In this document: positions 49,826 through 60,240 of the stretch, piece after piece
How positions within the stretch are numbered: the stretch's first letter is position 1
How the letters are laid out: each line of letters opens with the position of its first letter
Assembly (NCBI GenBank): GCA_013398055.1
Contig: VZRS01014861.1
Coordinates: 198,931 to 262,930, forward strand
DNA from: Ifrita kowaldi
Taxonomy: Eukaryota > Chordata > Aves > Passeriformes > Cinclosomatidae
Direction of reading: 5' to 3'
Length of the DNA: 64,000 nt
Made by a program: the position numbers and the translations under genes
The notes under the pieces: model-generated
Told to the model about the DNA's origin: nothing
Seen by the model: the letters and a program-made list of their open reading frames with translations, nothing else
Database searches by the model: none

Positions 49826-51378
49826 GCTGGAGCTGAGAACATCCTCAAAGCTTGTACATGTTTCTTCCTCCCTCCCTTCCTCTTCAGTCTTAAAAATTGT
49901 AGAGGTTTCTGCTTATTACTTAGAAACATCTGCCTTGTACTAAAGGGAAATGAAAGATAAACAAATCCCAATTCTCTTGACCCTCATGTTTAGGTGAATT
50001 GATTTACTTACAGCTCTGAGTGCTCTCTTGCGTTCAACACATACCCTGATGCTGATGGACATGGACTCCCCGAGGCTCCTCTTGTATGCTTTGAGGCAGA
50101 AGGCTTGGGGCTACATCCCAAAACAGATTGGGCAATGCAGAGGATGGGTTTGGTGCCCAGCCTTCACTCGAAGTGTCAACTCTGGAAGCCCACACTTAGC
50201 TGTTCTCCACCTGCAGATGTGCTCAAAGTCCAGAGACTTTGGTCCCTCCTGACAGACCTTCTGTAGTACCAATCCAGCTGAACAGTTTTGGAGGGGTTCA
50301 AGGGAGGACAGACGGAGCAGTTCAGTACCATATTATTATCTTGAGCTTTAGAGTAGTCTCTGTGAATGGAGCATTTGAAGGTTTTCTGAGGAAATGTTTT
50401 GAGCATTGAAAGCTATAGTGCTCATGACAAATTCATACTATGGATTTATTCTACTCTACAAAGTAGTGATTAGCTGCTATCTTTACTGTAACTGGGAATT
50501 AGATGTTTTAATCTTAATGGATTTTTATCCTGTTACTGAAGTAAAACTGAGTTTTCATCAAGACCAGGTAACAGATCATCTTAGTTGCTGCTTCTTACAT
50601 TCTTGCTCTTTCACTCTTGTCTCCTGTTTTCAGTATCTGTAATTATGATCAGCTCCCTTGGTCTTTTGGGACTCCATCCAGGCTCCATTAAGCTAAAAAA
50701 GTGCCTTCCATTCAAATCAAAGGCAAACTGGATCACACCTTCTTGCATGGATGAAACCACCATTTCACTTTTGACAGCTAAATACTAAGGCTGTTTCCCC
50801 AAACTGGGTGTCTATATACCATCAGAATCTGATTCTTGAACATTTCATTTCATCCTGAACTGACATGGAAAGCTGACATACCAAACATTTTCCTGGAATG
50901 GAAATTTTTCAAAAAATGAGAAATTGTCAGCTGGAAAACACTGAATAAAATGTTCCAGCCTTTTGAAATGGAAACATTTAATTAAATCCATTTGGCCCTT
51001 AAAGCAGCATCAGTTTGAGCTACTGTTGCAGCCCTCAGAAATTGTCATTCAAGTGCCTTGTGCGCCGTGTCTCCCTTGGGGCTGAGCTCTTTGGCTGAAT
51101 TACACATCCCATGATGCTCCTACCCTGGGTTAGTCAAACAGGGAATGCGTCATGAGGGCTGGAGAGGTGCCCAGGGAAAGAGGGGGCCATGGAGCCCTTG
51201 AATTACAGCTCCCAGCTGACACTAGAGGAATTCGGACAGACACGGACTGATATTTCTCTGACAAAAGTTATGTGTTTCAAGTTTTCCCAACAGAAATAAA
51301 CAGCAAAATATTGAGAAAAGCAACCTTTTTTTCATTAAAAGCATCAAGTTTTGCGCAAAAAACCCCACCCATCTCCAC

Positions 51379-51381
<3 letters not shown>

Positions 51382-51423
<42 letters not shown>
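51382..51423. repeat. Uninterrupted 42-T run in predicted 3' UTR
   Basis: A pure T homopolymer between CTCCACTGA and ACACCG. On the mRNA this would be a poly(U) tract. The true length is likely polymorphic or imprecise in the assembly. Confidence 0.95.
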
Positions 51424-51427
<4 letters not shown>

Positions 51428-52546
51428 CGAAAATAATACTAGAATAGAAAAATTGTGTTACAATGGGAAAACCTTCAGCCAACTCAGCTAATTGAGCAGC
51501 AGTGCCTGCTTAGGCACGATCTTGCTCAACTGGCTGTCCTGGATCCTCCATGAATTGTAGGCATCCAAAGGATACCTAGGCTTTGGGACATGGTTCTTCC
51601 CTCTGAAATGAAGGAATTGAGGCTTCTTGGTTGATGATCAGGCTGTGTAGGTGAGGAGGAGCTCCTGGCTGTGGAATCCAGGTTGTGGCCACACAGTTAC
51701 AGCTGCCTTCCAAAACAGTGAATGAATTCCAGATCCCTTTGTGAGTAGGTGGGATCAGTGTGCCCCCGTGTACCAGGAGCTGCTTGATTTATTTTGTAGA
51801 AGATGCTTTGGAAGATGGATGTTGGCTGGTTACTGTCCCAGTGCATGGTATGGCTGTCATGGGCATGCAGCTCAGGTGAATCTGACCTCATGAGAAGGTT
51901 CAAAATGGACCTTGAAGTTGCCAGGAGTGTAGCCTGTATCATATCCACTTTGATGTGATAGCCCTGTAACTGAGGGGACACAGCAATACTGATACACAGT
52001 AGAGTGAAGAGAGGATAGAGGTGGTTTTGCTGCCAGAGTTAGGGACTGAGAACTGTTTGCTTATTTTAAAAAGTCTAACTTCCTGAGTCTTAAAAAACAG
52101 CTTTTCCCATAAGGAATTATATGTCAAAGTCCTCATAGTGTTTCAATAGCACTTGCTTGATCGATTTTGAACAAAAAGAAGTCTGTCAGGGCCTTACTGT
52201 ATTTAGATTTTTAAAAAGAAAATAATTTTGTACTGACATGAGGATGAATTTGACAATATATCTTGCTTTCATGCTCTAAAAAGGTGTACCAGAGTAACAA
52301 TCCCATAGACTATAAATAGTTTCCTATGGGTGGGCTCTACTGTTTTGTCTGTGGGAGCCTGTTGTAAAACTGTAGAGCTTTGGGGGGTGTGTGTAATACC
52401 TACACTTACTTGACAGAGTAGTTCTAGTCCTCGTTGAACCTCTGTAGTCCCAGCAGGAATTTGGAGGTTTGTGGTTAAGTAACACATACCCATGAAGACA
52501 CAGCACAGCTGGTTTGGGGTCCAGGAGACTTTTGAGTTACTTCAGC

Positions 52547-52840
52547 TTAGAATCACAGACTGTCTCGAGTTGAAAGGGACCCATAAGGATCACTGAGTCC
52601 AGTGCCCTAGTCCTTATAGGAGTACCTAAAACTGATCCCTGTGACTTAAGAGTGTCATCCAGAACATCCCAGGGGAGCCTGTCCCAGTGACCACCCTCCC
52701 AGTGAAGAACCTTTCTCCTGTGTCCAGTCTGATCTTGCCCTGATTCAGTTTCGCTCCATTCCCTTGTGTCCTGTCACTGGTCACCAGAGAGAGATCAGCA
52801 CCTCCCCTCCACTGCTGCCCTTGAGGAAGGGGCAGAGAGA
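52547..52840 (-). mobile_element. CR1 LINE copy, antisense, inside the predicted 3' UTR
   Basis: Read on +: 'agaatcacagactgtctcgagttgaaagggacc', 'catcccaggggagcctgtcccagtgaccaccctcccagtgaagaac', 'ccattcccttgtgtcctgtcactggtcaccagagagagatcagc'. This is the antisense CR1 3' region of a subfamily different from the tails in introns 2 and 13. Similarity may run weakly to about 52960. Confidence 0.88.
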
Positions 52841-53817
52841 GAAAGAAAGACTTGTCTCACCTGTGTGTCCTTGCCTCTCCTTGGATCTGCCATCCCTGGA
52901 GGGACTTGTTTGACCTGTTTGTGGAAGTGACAGCCTCCAGAAGGAAGCTTTTGTTTCCTCAGGACTGGAGGAAGCACAAATGTTTAGTCTGGGATAGATA
53001 CCTAAATTCTAGATAGACTAAAGGCAAGGGAGGTAAGTAGCTCTCACTCATCTAAATAGCATTCACTTTGTTCTTAAGTGCCTGTTACACTTATTTTTAC
53101 TTTTTTTTTTTATTGTTGTTGCTCTTGTTTCTTAAAAAGTAAGAAAACCTGCTCAAAGTGATTTAAATGAGACTTTTTTCAGCTATATGTGAAATTTGTA
53201 CTGCAGAACTTTATAAGGACTGGGGCTTAGGATAACAGTGAGTAATACAGTTTCCCAAACTGTCCAGCTCTTCAGTTGTATGTATGATGACAGCCACTAT
53301 GAGTAAAAGTGGGCTTGCTGAGGATGAAAAAGCAGCAGAATCATTGTGTGATTAATACCAATATGACTCCAGCCAGTACTGTAAAGTATAAACTTGAGTT
53401 CTTGTCGGATCTATACTGTCTGTTTGAAATTTCCTAAATTGTGGCATTTTCTCTATCAACTGAGTAAAAATTACACAGATCAGTTAGTATGACTTTGGTG
53501 ATGTCCTGAAAACTCACACTAATGCCCACGATACTCAACTGCAGGGCAGGGAGAGGGCAAATGATCTGGTGATAAAAATTTGACCATCTGACTGGGGTGG
53601 CAGGACCGGTGCTATTAAAATTAAAAGCTCCTGTTCTTTCTGCTGGCCCTGCATGGTTAATTGGCTAAAATAGAAATGATCATTCAATATGGAAAATACT
53701 GGAGTTCTCATTGTCTTAGTGTGAAATTTAATGGGCTGAAGTATCAAGACTTGGAGGTGGTAAAAGGATTCTTGCATTTAAGAAGCCCTGGATGGCACTC
53801 TCCTTATAATGTAACAT

Positions 53818-53858
53818 AAACATATATATGCATTTATATATACATATATATCCACATA
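53818..53858. repeat. (TA)-rich low-complexity tract
   Basis: ACATATATATGCATTTATAT and ATACATATATATCCACATAC. An alternating purine/pyrimidine stretch. Confidence 0.85.
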
Positions 53859-54943
53859 CATACTACTGTACTGTATCAACACTTATTTGTGCTGAGTACA
53901 TGTGTTCTTTGGCTTTGACTGGTACTCTGCTTTGTTTAGTTGCAGTTCAATGTAAAAGACTCTGGTTGATCAAGCTTCAAAACCCAGCCATTCCTTGGGT
54001 AGAAATGTAAAAGTCCATAGTAGCAACTAGATGATTTGGACATGGTACACTTGGAGTGATGTAGATTTGATGAATTTCTGCGATATAAATCCCAGGCCTT
54101 GGTGAAGATGAGCATATTCTTTCACTGACACTGCAGTTCTACATTGCAGCTTCTGAAAATTAGTTAGAGTAACAGAGAAATAGATTGCCCAGTGCTTTGT
54201 GAACTAGTAAGGCTACTCCATAAGCAGAACAACCATACGATGACTTTTCCTAGCTCAATGTTGTATTGCTTAAGCATTGGCTGTAATTCTAACAATCATC
54301 TGGTGGATGACTGAAACAGGTTTTTTTGTCTGTATCTGTTGGGGTTTTTTCGACTTCTCAAAGAAATGCTTATATTCAGACTGTAGCTTCTCTTTCTCTT
54401 CCAGTTATGAAATGGTTTAACGTTATGCTAGTCATAGAAATATTTTCACAAGATTATAATCTGTTTGACAGCACAGGGTACTCAGAGTGGGGAGTGTTTG
54501 GCTTTGATCATCACTACTGTGGGTGAACAGGAGAAGGCAGACTGGAGGTGTATCTAAGATCCTTGGCTCTCTCTAACAAAAGGGTTAAGCTAGTGCCTAA
54601 TTTTTTGTGCATTTTTGATTTGTACCTTTTTTTTTTTTTTGCCATTCCCTGAAAATTCTCTGGCGGGGTATGCATTGGTGACCAGATGGTGGGCCCAACT
54701 TTTTAAAGTAGCCTGCTGTTGTCCTGGTTTGCTTGGGGTGAGTGTTTATCTTTCAAAGGGGAGTTGCCTATCTTCACTGACAGTGCAGCTGTTACAGGCA
54801 GGCAGTGCTGGCCACAAAGTTGGCATGAGGGGCAAGGGCGAGTGGAGGTGGGTTGATGGGAGGCTGAGGCGTACCAGTTGTGAGTAAATACTGCCACACT
54901 CTCCGTCTTTTCCTTTGTTGGTTTTTGGGTGTTTTTGTACATG

Positions 54944-54953
54944 AATAAATAAA
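54944..54953 (+). terminator. Overlapping poly(A) signals AATAAATAAA
   Basis: Two overlapping AATAAA hexamers in ATGAATAAATAAAGCATATT, followed by a T/G-containing stretch (GCACTGGCTCTTGTACTGTTGTG) some 10-35 bases later. Likely one of the 3' ends of TFCP2L1 mRNA. Confidence 0.6.
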
Positions 54954-55029
54954 GCATATTTTGCACTGGCTCTTGTACTGTTGTGCAGAAGAAATCTGTA
55001 TCTAGAATCTGTGCTCCAGTCAAAATGCA

Positions 55030-55035
55030 AATAAA
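55030..55035 (+). terminator. Distal poly(A) signal AATAAA
   Basis: AATAAATCTGTTTG, followed within 20-45 bases by a GT/T-rich element (GGGTTTGGTCTCTGC, TTTATTTGGTGCGGTTGGG), the usual arrangement of a cleavage site. This is the best candidate for the distal end of TFCP2L1 mRNA. Confidence 0.6.
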
Positions 55036-58000
55036 TCTGTTTGTAAGAAGCACGGGTTTGGTCTCTGCTTTATTTGGTGCGGTTGGGCACAGGAGATCAG
55101 CTTGGCATCAGCTGCTGCTCAGCGTGTGGCTGCGAGGGGCTGGGCACCCTCTCAGGGTGAGGGGGAGCAGAGTTTGCAAAGTGCTGGCCAGAGAACATCA
55201 GCTGCAGCCAAATGTCCTGCAGCGTTTTCTTCGAGTTGGGGCTGACTTCATTTCCCCACAGCACAGCGCAGTGACCAGTTCATGTTTAATCCAGGTCAGG
55301 GCACCAGGAGAAGAGCCTCGTTCTTGCAGAAGCCGTGACAATGGGCACATGCTCTGCTGCAGGCACCAGCTGTGTCAGATGGTGGCTGGCTTTGGTCTTG
55401 CAGTGCTCAGAAGGCACAGTACTTCAGAGCCGGGTCCTTGCTGACATCAGAGATGAGCAGAGTCCCTCAGAGCAATATTGAGCAGCTGTGAGACACATGC
55501 TGGCAGTGAGGTTTGGATGTAAGCATTCACAGTGGTTTGGCTGGAAGAACTCCAGTGTCCTCTAAGGTTTAAACCATAGATCTAGTAACTGACATAGTCA
55601 GGGAATTAGCAGATGTTCAGTGTCATTTTCCAGTTGGAGAAGATGAAGCCCAGTTTGGAGATAGTATCTTCCAGCAGCCAAACTTCATCTCAAGGTCAAG
55701 TAGTGAGAATGGCTGTACAACCAGCGTAAGGGTGCTCCTTTATCTGAATTAACCTCATGAGCAGTTTTAGCTCCATTCCTGTGCTGAAGAAGTACTTAAA
55801 TCACAAAATAAGAAAATGCAGCTTGGGCCTGTAATATATCTGTTCATATGCAAAGTACCAGGGCACAGACAATGCTCCTAGATAAAGGTAGATGAGAATT
55901 CAGTATTTTTCCCTCCTGGAGACTCAGGCATCCCTGAGAAGAGGAAAGGGACTGTCTACCCCAGTTTCTATTAGCTTAAAATTCCTCTGGAGGCAGAAAT
56001 TCAGCCATCTGAGGCCTGATACTGTATTCAGCTGCTCCGTGCATGGTCAGGCAGCATCGTGCCCCACAGGGCTGCTGGGTTTAACATGGCTTCAGTGTAG
56101 GTTCAAATCCACTTCCAGGCTGCAGCAGGGGGTCTCTGTGGGTTGTACCATGAGGGCAGGATGCTGGTAGACACTTGAGGGTCCAAGGCTGGCATTTGTG
56201 TTTTCCAGGGCTGTCTGCAGGGTGCTGAGTTTGGGGGGGTTACTGGCAGCAAGTGCTTGGTGAGTTGGTGGCTGTATGAGCCCTGCCAGCTGCAGGGACC
56301 ATCCCTGGGCCTTTTGGGAGTAGAAGGGGAATCCCACTCACTGCGAGGTGGGAGTGCCAAGGGAGTATCGTGTGTACGGAGAGCTCCCACCAAACTCTAC
56401 TCAACATTATCCCTCTTCTTCTGTAAGCTTGACCCATGTGCTGCCAGGGGTTGGTCAATGCACAAAGGAGCACTGGGAAGGTTTTTACCTAATAAAAAGG
56501 GTTGAAGGACAGGGAAAGTGGTAATTCTGCACAAGTTAATTTCTATGGGAAATACATGTAAACAACCTCAGAACAGACACAGAAGTTACCAGCAACTGTG
56601 GGACTGGACAGGAACTGTTAAGAGCTTTTAATGAGTGAGGAAAAACAAGACCTAGGACTGGAGCCGTTTAGTCAGGGCATTGGTGTAGTCTCATCTAAAT
56701 CCTCAACAGCAAGTAAACATTTTAAAATTAATTTTCTAATTCACAAAACAATGCAGTCTCTCAGTTAATTAGGTTAGTCACAACTAGGGACCTGGCAGAG
56801 AAGTAACACCTGTCATCCTCTTTCTGTAAAGAAGCTAAATGCTTCCAGGTTTACCTGAGTAGGAAAGATTTGACACTGCAATGAATTAAATTGTTGAGGG
56901 GTTTTTTTAGTGTATTACAGCAGAGGCTGGTTGTCCTGATAAAACTGGAGCTTCAGACAAGTGTTGTCTCCCCTGCTCCCCAGAGATGTGTGGCCCAGGG
57001 AGGCAGGGCTGTCCCATCCTATCCCATCCTAAATCTTCTATTTTTGGCTGTTGCAAAGTGCCACTATCCATTTTGCTGTGTAGAAGAGCCTCAGTCCTGA
57101 TTTATCTGATATTAAGTAATAAGCAAGTATGATGCAGCTGGAAAAAAGTTTGATTAGCAAGAATCCAAAATTAGCTGAGCGCATTAGTGCACTGAGAAAT
57201 AATTTTTCCAATGGTGAAAATTTAAATGCTGAATACTATGCTTTAGAGAGGAGACATGCTAGAAATATTATGTAGGATAGACTTCAAAAAAAAAAAAAAG
57301 CAATGCTGAGAGGAATTCCTCCTTGAAAATATTTTCAAAGCCTAGTATCTCCCAGAAGAAAGAGTTCCTGGATGGGTTGGCACCACTTTGGGGATTAAGA
57401 TCTCCATGATCGTAATAGTTTAACCTGTGGTAGTAAAATAAGGGAAAAGTTCAGTGAAAAGATGAACACATGACTCAGGGCAGGTAGGAAATCCTGGCTG
57501 AGGGTGCACGGCCAGAGCATCCCAGAAAGCAAACCCAGCACGAAGGCATGGGGGCCACATACACTGAGCCAAGTGTGTGCTGCTGCACAGATGTCCTGAG
57601 GACAAAAACATTGTTCCAGACAAAATTATTCCAGAGCTACCCAGAGTTTCCCTTTCCCATCAGATTTACCTCGTTTCATGGCAGAGCCCATGAGGCCACA
57701 ATGCTTGTTTCTCCAGCAGCCATAGTTATTTACTGTCACATGCATGGCTTGAAAGAAACTAAGAAAGAAATGTATCCCCAAATGAAAACGTGGGGATAGA
57801 TTTGGTGAGTGTTGAAGTGATTACTGGGGAAAAAAAAGGAGAAACATTCTTCTTTTTTTCTAAAGCTTTGGTTCCCTTTTGGTTCTTCCAATCCCTGCTG
57901 ATGGCTTTGCACTTTTCAGTTCTCAGACAGCTGAATTTTTGATCTAATTGTGGTGATGATTGTGGTCACCTGCTGGCCAGCTACACAAGCAAAGTAATTG

Positions 58001-59093
58001 AGAAAATGAACCTGTGGAATCTTGGAGACTCCCACTTTAAAACAATGAAACAGTTTTTTCTCTCTCCTGAACATCACCACGTGGTGTTAATCTGTTACCT
58101 TTCAGGCTCCCATGCCGACAGGTGGTGACTCTCTTAGTCTCTCTCTAGGAAAATGTCCTTAATGTTACATTTTAGTGCAAAGCACCTGAGCTCCAGCGGT
58201 GCAAAGAGCAGCACGAGGAGCCCAAACTGAGAACGTGGGCCAAAGAAATGTATGCGTTTGTCAGGGCTTAGGGGCTGTGGAGAAGAACTAGCCTGACACT
58301 TGCTTATAAGATGAAATCCTCACGACATTGCAGTATTGTGGAACCCAGAAAACCCCAAACCATCCCATTCCTGGTACATTCCTGACCAGTTGTCACCAAT
58401 CTTGGTTGAACTAATACGTGTGGAGGTGATTTCAGGTTGAATAAGGGAATAAATATAAGGCATATAAATTTTAAAAAAATTATATGTTATGCACCCACTA
58501 AGCACTGGAAGAATGGTAAGAAGTTAAACACCATGGTATCACTCTGCCAGATGTGTGTTCTCTGCAGTGTCTGTTGAGACACTAAGCCCCATCCCAACAA
58601 GAGTATCAAAGCCACACTACTGGGCTCCTTTTTCAGGTGTTTTGCTTGTCACCTTCAGCAGGGTGCCAGGTGGGTGGAGGGTAAGGAAGCCGCCTATTAG
58701 TAAGTGCTGGGGAAGAAATTGATGGCCCTTAATTAAGAATGACACTTTTTTACCTACCCATTTGACTTTTTGGGAGGTCTTAGGAGGAAGCCAGGGCCAA
58801 AGCTGGGAAGATATCCTGGGAGGTGCAGATGAGCCAGCAAGTGTTCCTGGGAGTTTTAGTTTCCCAGATTGGCCCATGGTGGGGTCAGCCTTACTAGCTC
58901 AGAGACAAGGAACCCTCCTTGCACCTGGTCAGGAAACCTGGCTTTATAAACCAAATCATTCCCTTCCTCAGTGCCTGTGGGAGAGGCAGTGCTGGGGTGG
59001 GAACAGGGGATTCATCTCAGGTGAGTGGCTGAAAAGCCTGAACTTGTGTGTTAACTGCTTGTGTCCACTGTGCTTCTTGCTGGACTTCATTAT

Positions 59094-59430
59094 TGAATCA
59101 TAGAATTGTTTGATTGGAAGGGACCTTTAAATGTTATCTAGTCCAACCCCCCTGCAATGAGCAGGGACATCTTCATATAGATCAGGTTGCTCAGAGATGT
59201 ATCCAGCCTGACCTTGAGTGTTTCCAGGAATGGGCTTCCATCACCTCCCTGGGCAACCTGTTCCAGTGTCTTACCACCCTCCTTGTAAAAAACCTCTACC
59301 TTATATGTAGTATAAACTGACCCTCTTTTAGTTTCAAACCATTACTCCTTGTCCCGTTGCAATGAGCCTTGATAAAATGTTTGTCCTTTAAGTACTGAAA
59401 GCTGCAGTAAAGCTCCTTAAAGGTCTGTAC
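59094..59430 (-). mobile_element. CR1 LINE copy, antisense
   Basis: Begins with 'gaatcatagaattgtttgattggaagggacc' and continues 'tagtccaacccccctgcaatgagcagggacatc', 'gggcaacctgttccagtgtcttaccaccctcc' and 'actccttgtcccgttgcaatgagcc'. It is the clearest antisense CR1 in the window. Confidence 0.95.
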
Positions 59431-60148
59431 CAGGTCTCACAGCATGAAAATCCCTACTGCTTTCCCCACCCTGACAGTATTTTCCCCACTTCTCTGTTTG
59501 CCTCTCTTATTTCACTAGGGGCTGGCAGTACATGGTCCATGCCAACTGTGATACAAAGCTTTGCTGTTAAAGCACTGGGAGCTAAGCTACTGGCAGAGTT
59601 TGGAGCAGTTTTGTGATGGGAACCTGTGGTGATGGTCTGTTTTTAGTGAGTGGTGCCCCATCTGCTCTTTCTGCTGTATTCCTTAAGGGACTGAGTGACT
59701 TGAGGTTTTGCCTATCTGGTTGTGTAAATGAGACAAATCCTGAGCAATTCAGAGCAAAAATCATCTTGTCTAAGCTATCCAGGGGATAAATATGGTCACA
59801 TAGGCAAGTAATTTTCTGTCCCCAGATCACAGAGCCAAAGTCTTGGTATAGCTAGCCAGCAGTATCACCTGGAGCTGTAAACTGTGCTGATCCCTCCCAG
59901 CAGGGCTCACCTGTGGGTGTTCAAGGAATTGCCAGCCCAGTGCTGGTTGTGCAGTGCTTGGCATTGGTGGGAACTGTGGAAGGATGCAATTAAGTCAATT
60001 ACAGGCTGGTGATTTTGTATTCAATGAAATAATTACTCTTGAAAACTGGCAGTGTGGATGAAACTTGCTCCCAGCCTTAATATCAGGTTTCACCATCTTG
60101 CCAGAAAGTGTGATTGACGTCAACCTGTGATTGTGACAGAGGCTATAA

Positions 60149-60240
60149 ACTCATAGGCTCATAAAATAATTTAGTGTGGAAGGAATCTTCAAAGGTCATC
60201 TGGCCTAGACCTAGCTCAAAGTGGGGTTAGGCCAAAGGCT
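60149..60240 (-). mobile_element. CR1 fragment, antisense
   Basis: 'actcataggctcataaaataatttagtgtggaaggaatcttcaaaggtcatctggcc', ending near 'gttaggccaaaggctgc'. It resembles the start of an antisense CR1 3' end, but short and diverged. Confidence 0.65.

Larger units (their letters stand above)
49591..55055 (+). other. TFCP2L1: Predicted long 3' UTR of TFCP2L1
   Basis: There is no coding frame after the stop, and no plausible new gene begins before the AATAAA cluster at 54944-54953 and 55030-55035. It holds a T/G-rich stretch (49750-49825), weaker internal AATAAA sites (50944, 51295), a 42-T run (51382-51423) and an antisense CR1 copy (52547-52840). Long 3' UTRs are usual for this gene in mammals. 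The exact end is inferred, and shorter isoforms using the internal sites are possible. Confidence 0.65.

Noticed and set aside
56095..56115. GGTTCAAATCC, a tRNA T-loop-like (B box) match
   Set aside because: No matching A box or cloverleaf-forming arms within 90 bases upstream; a chance match.
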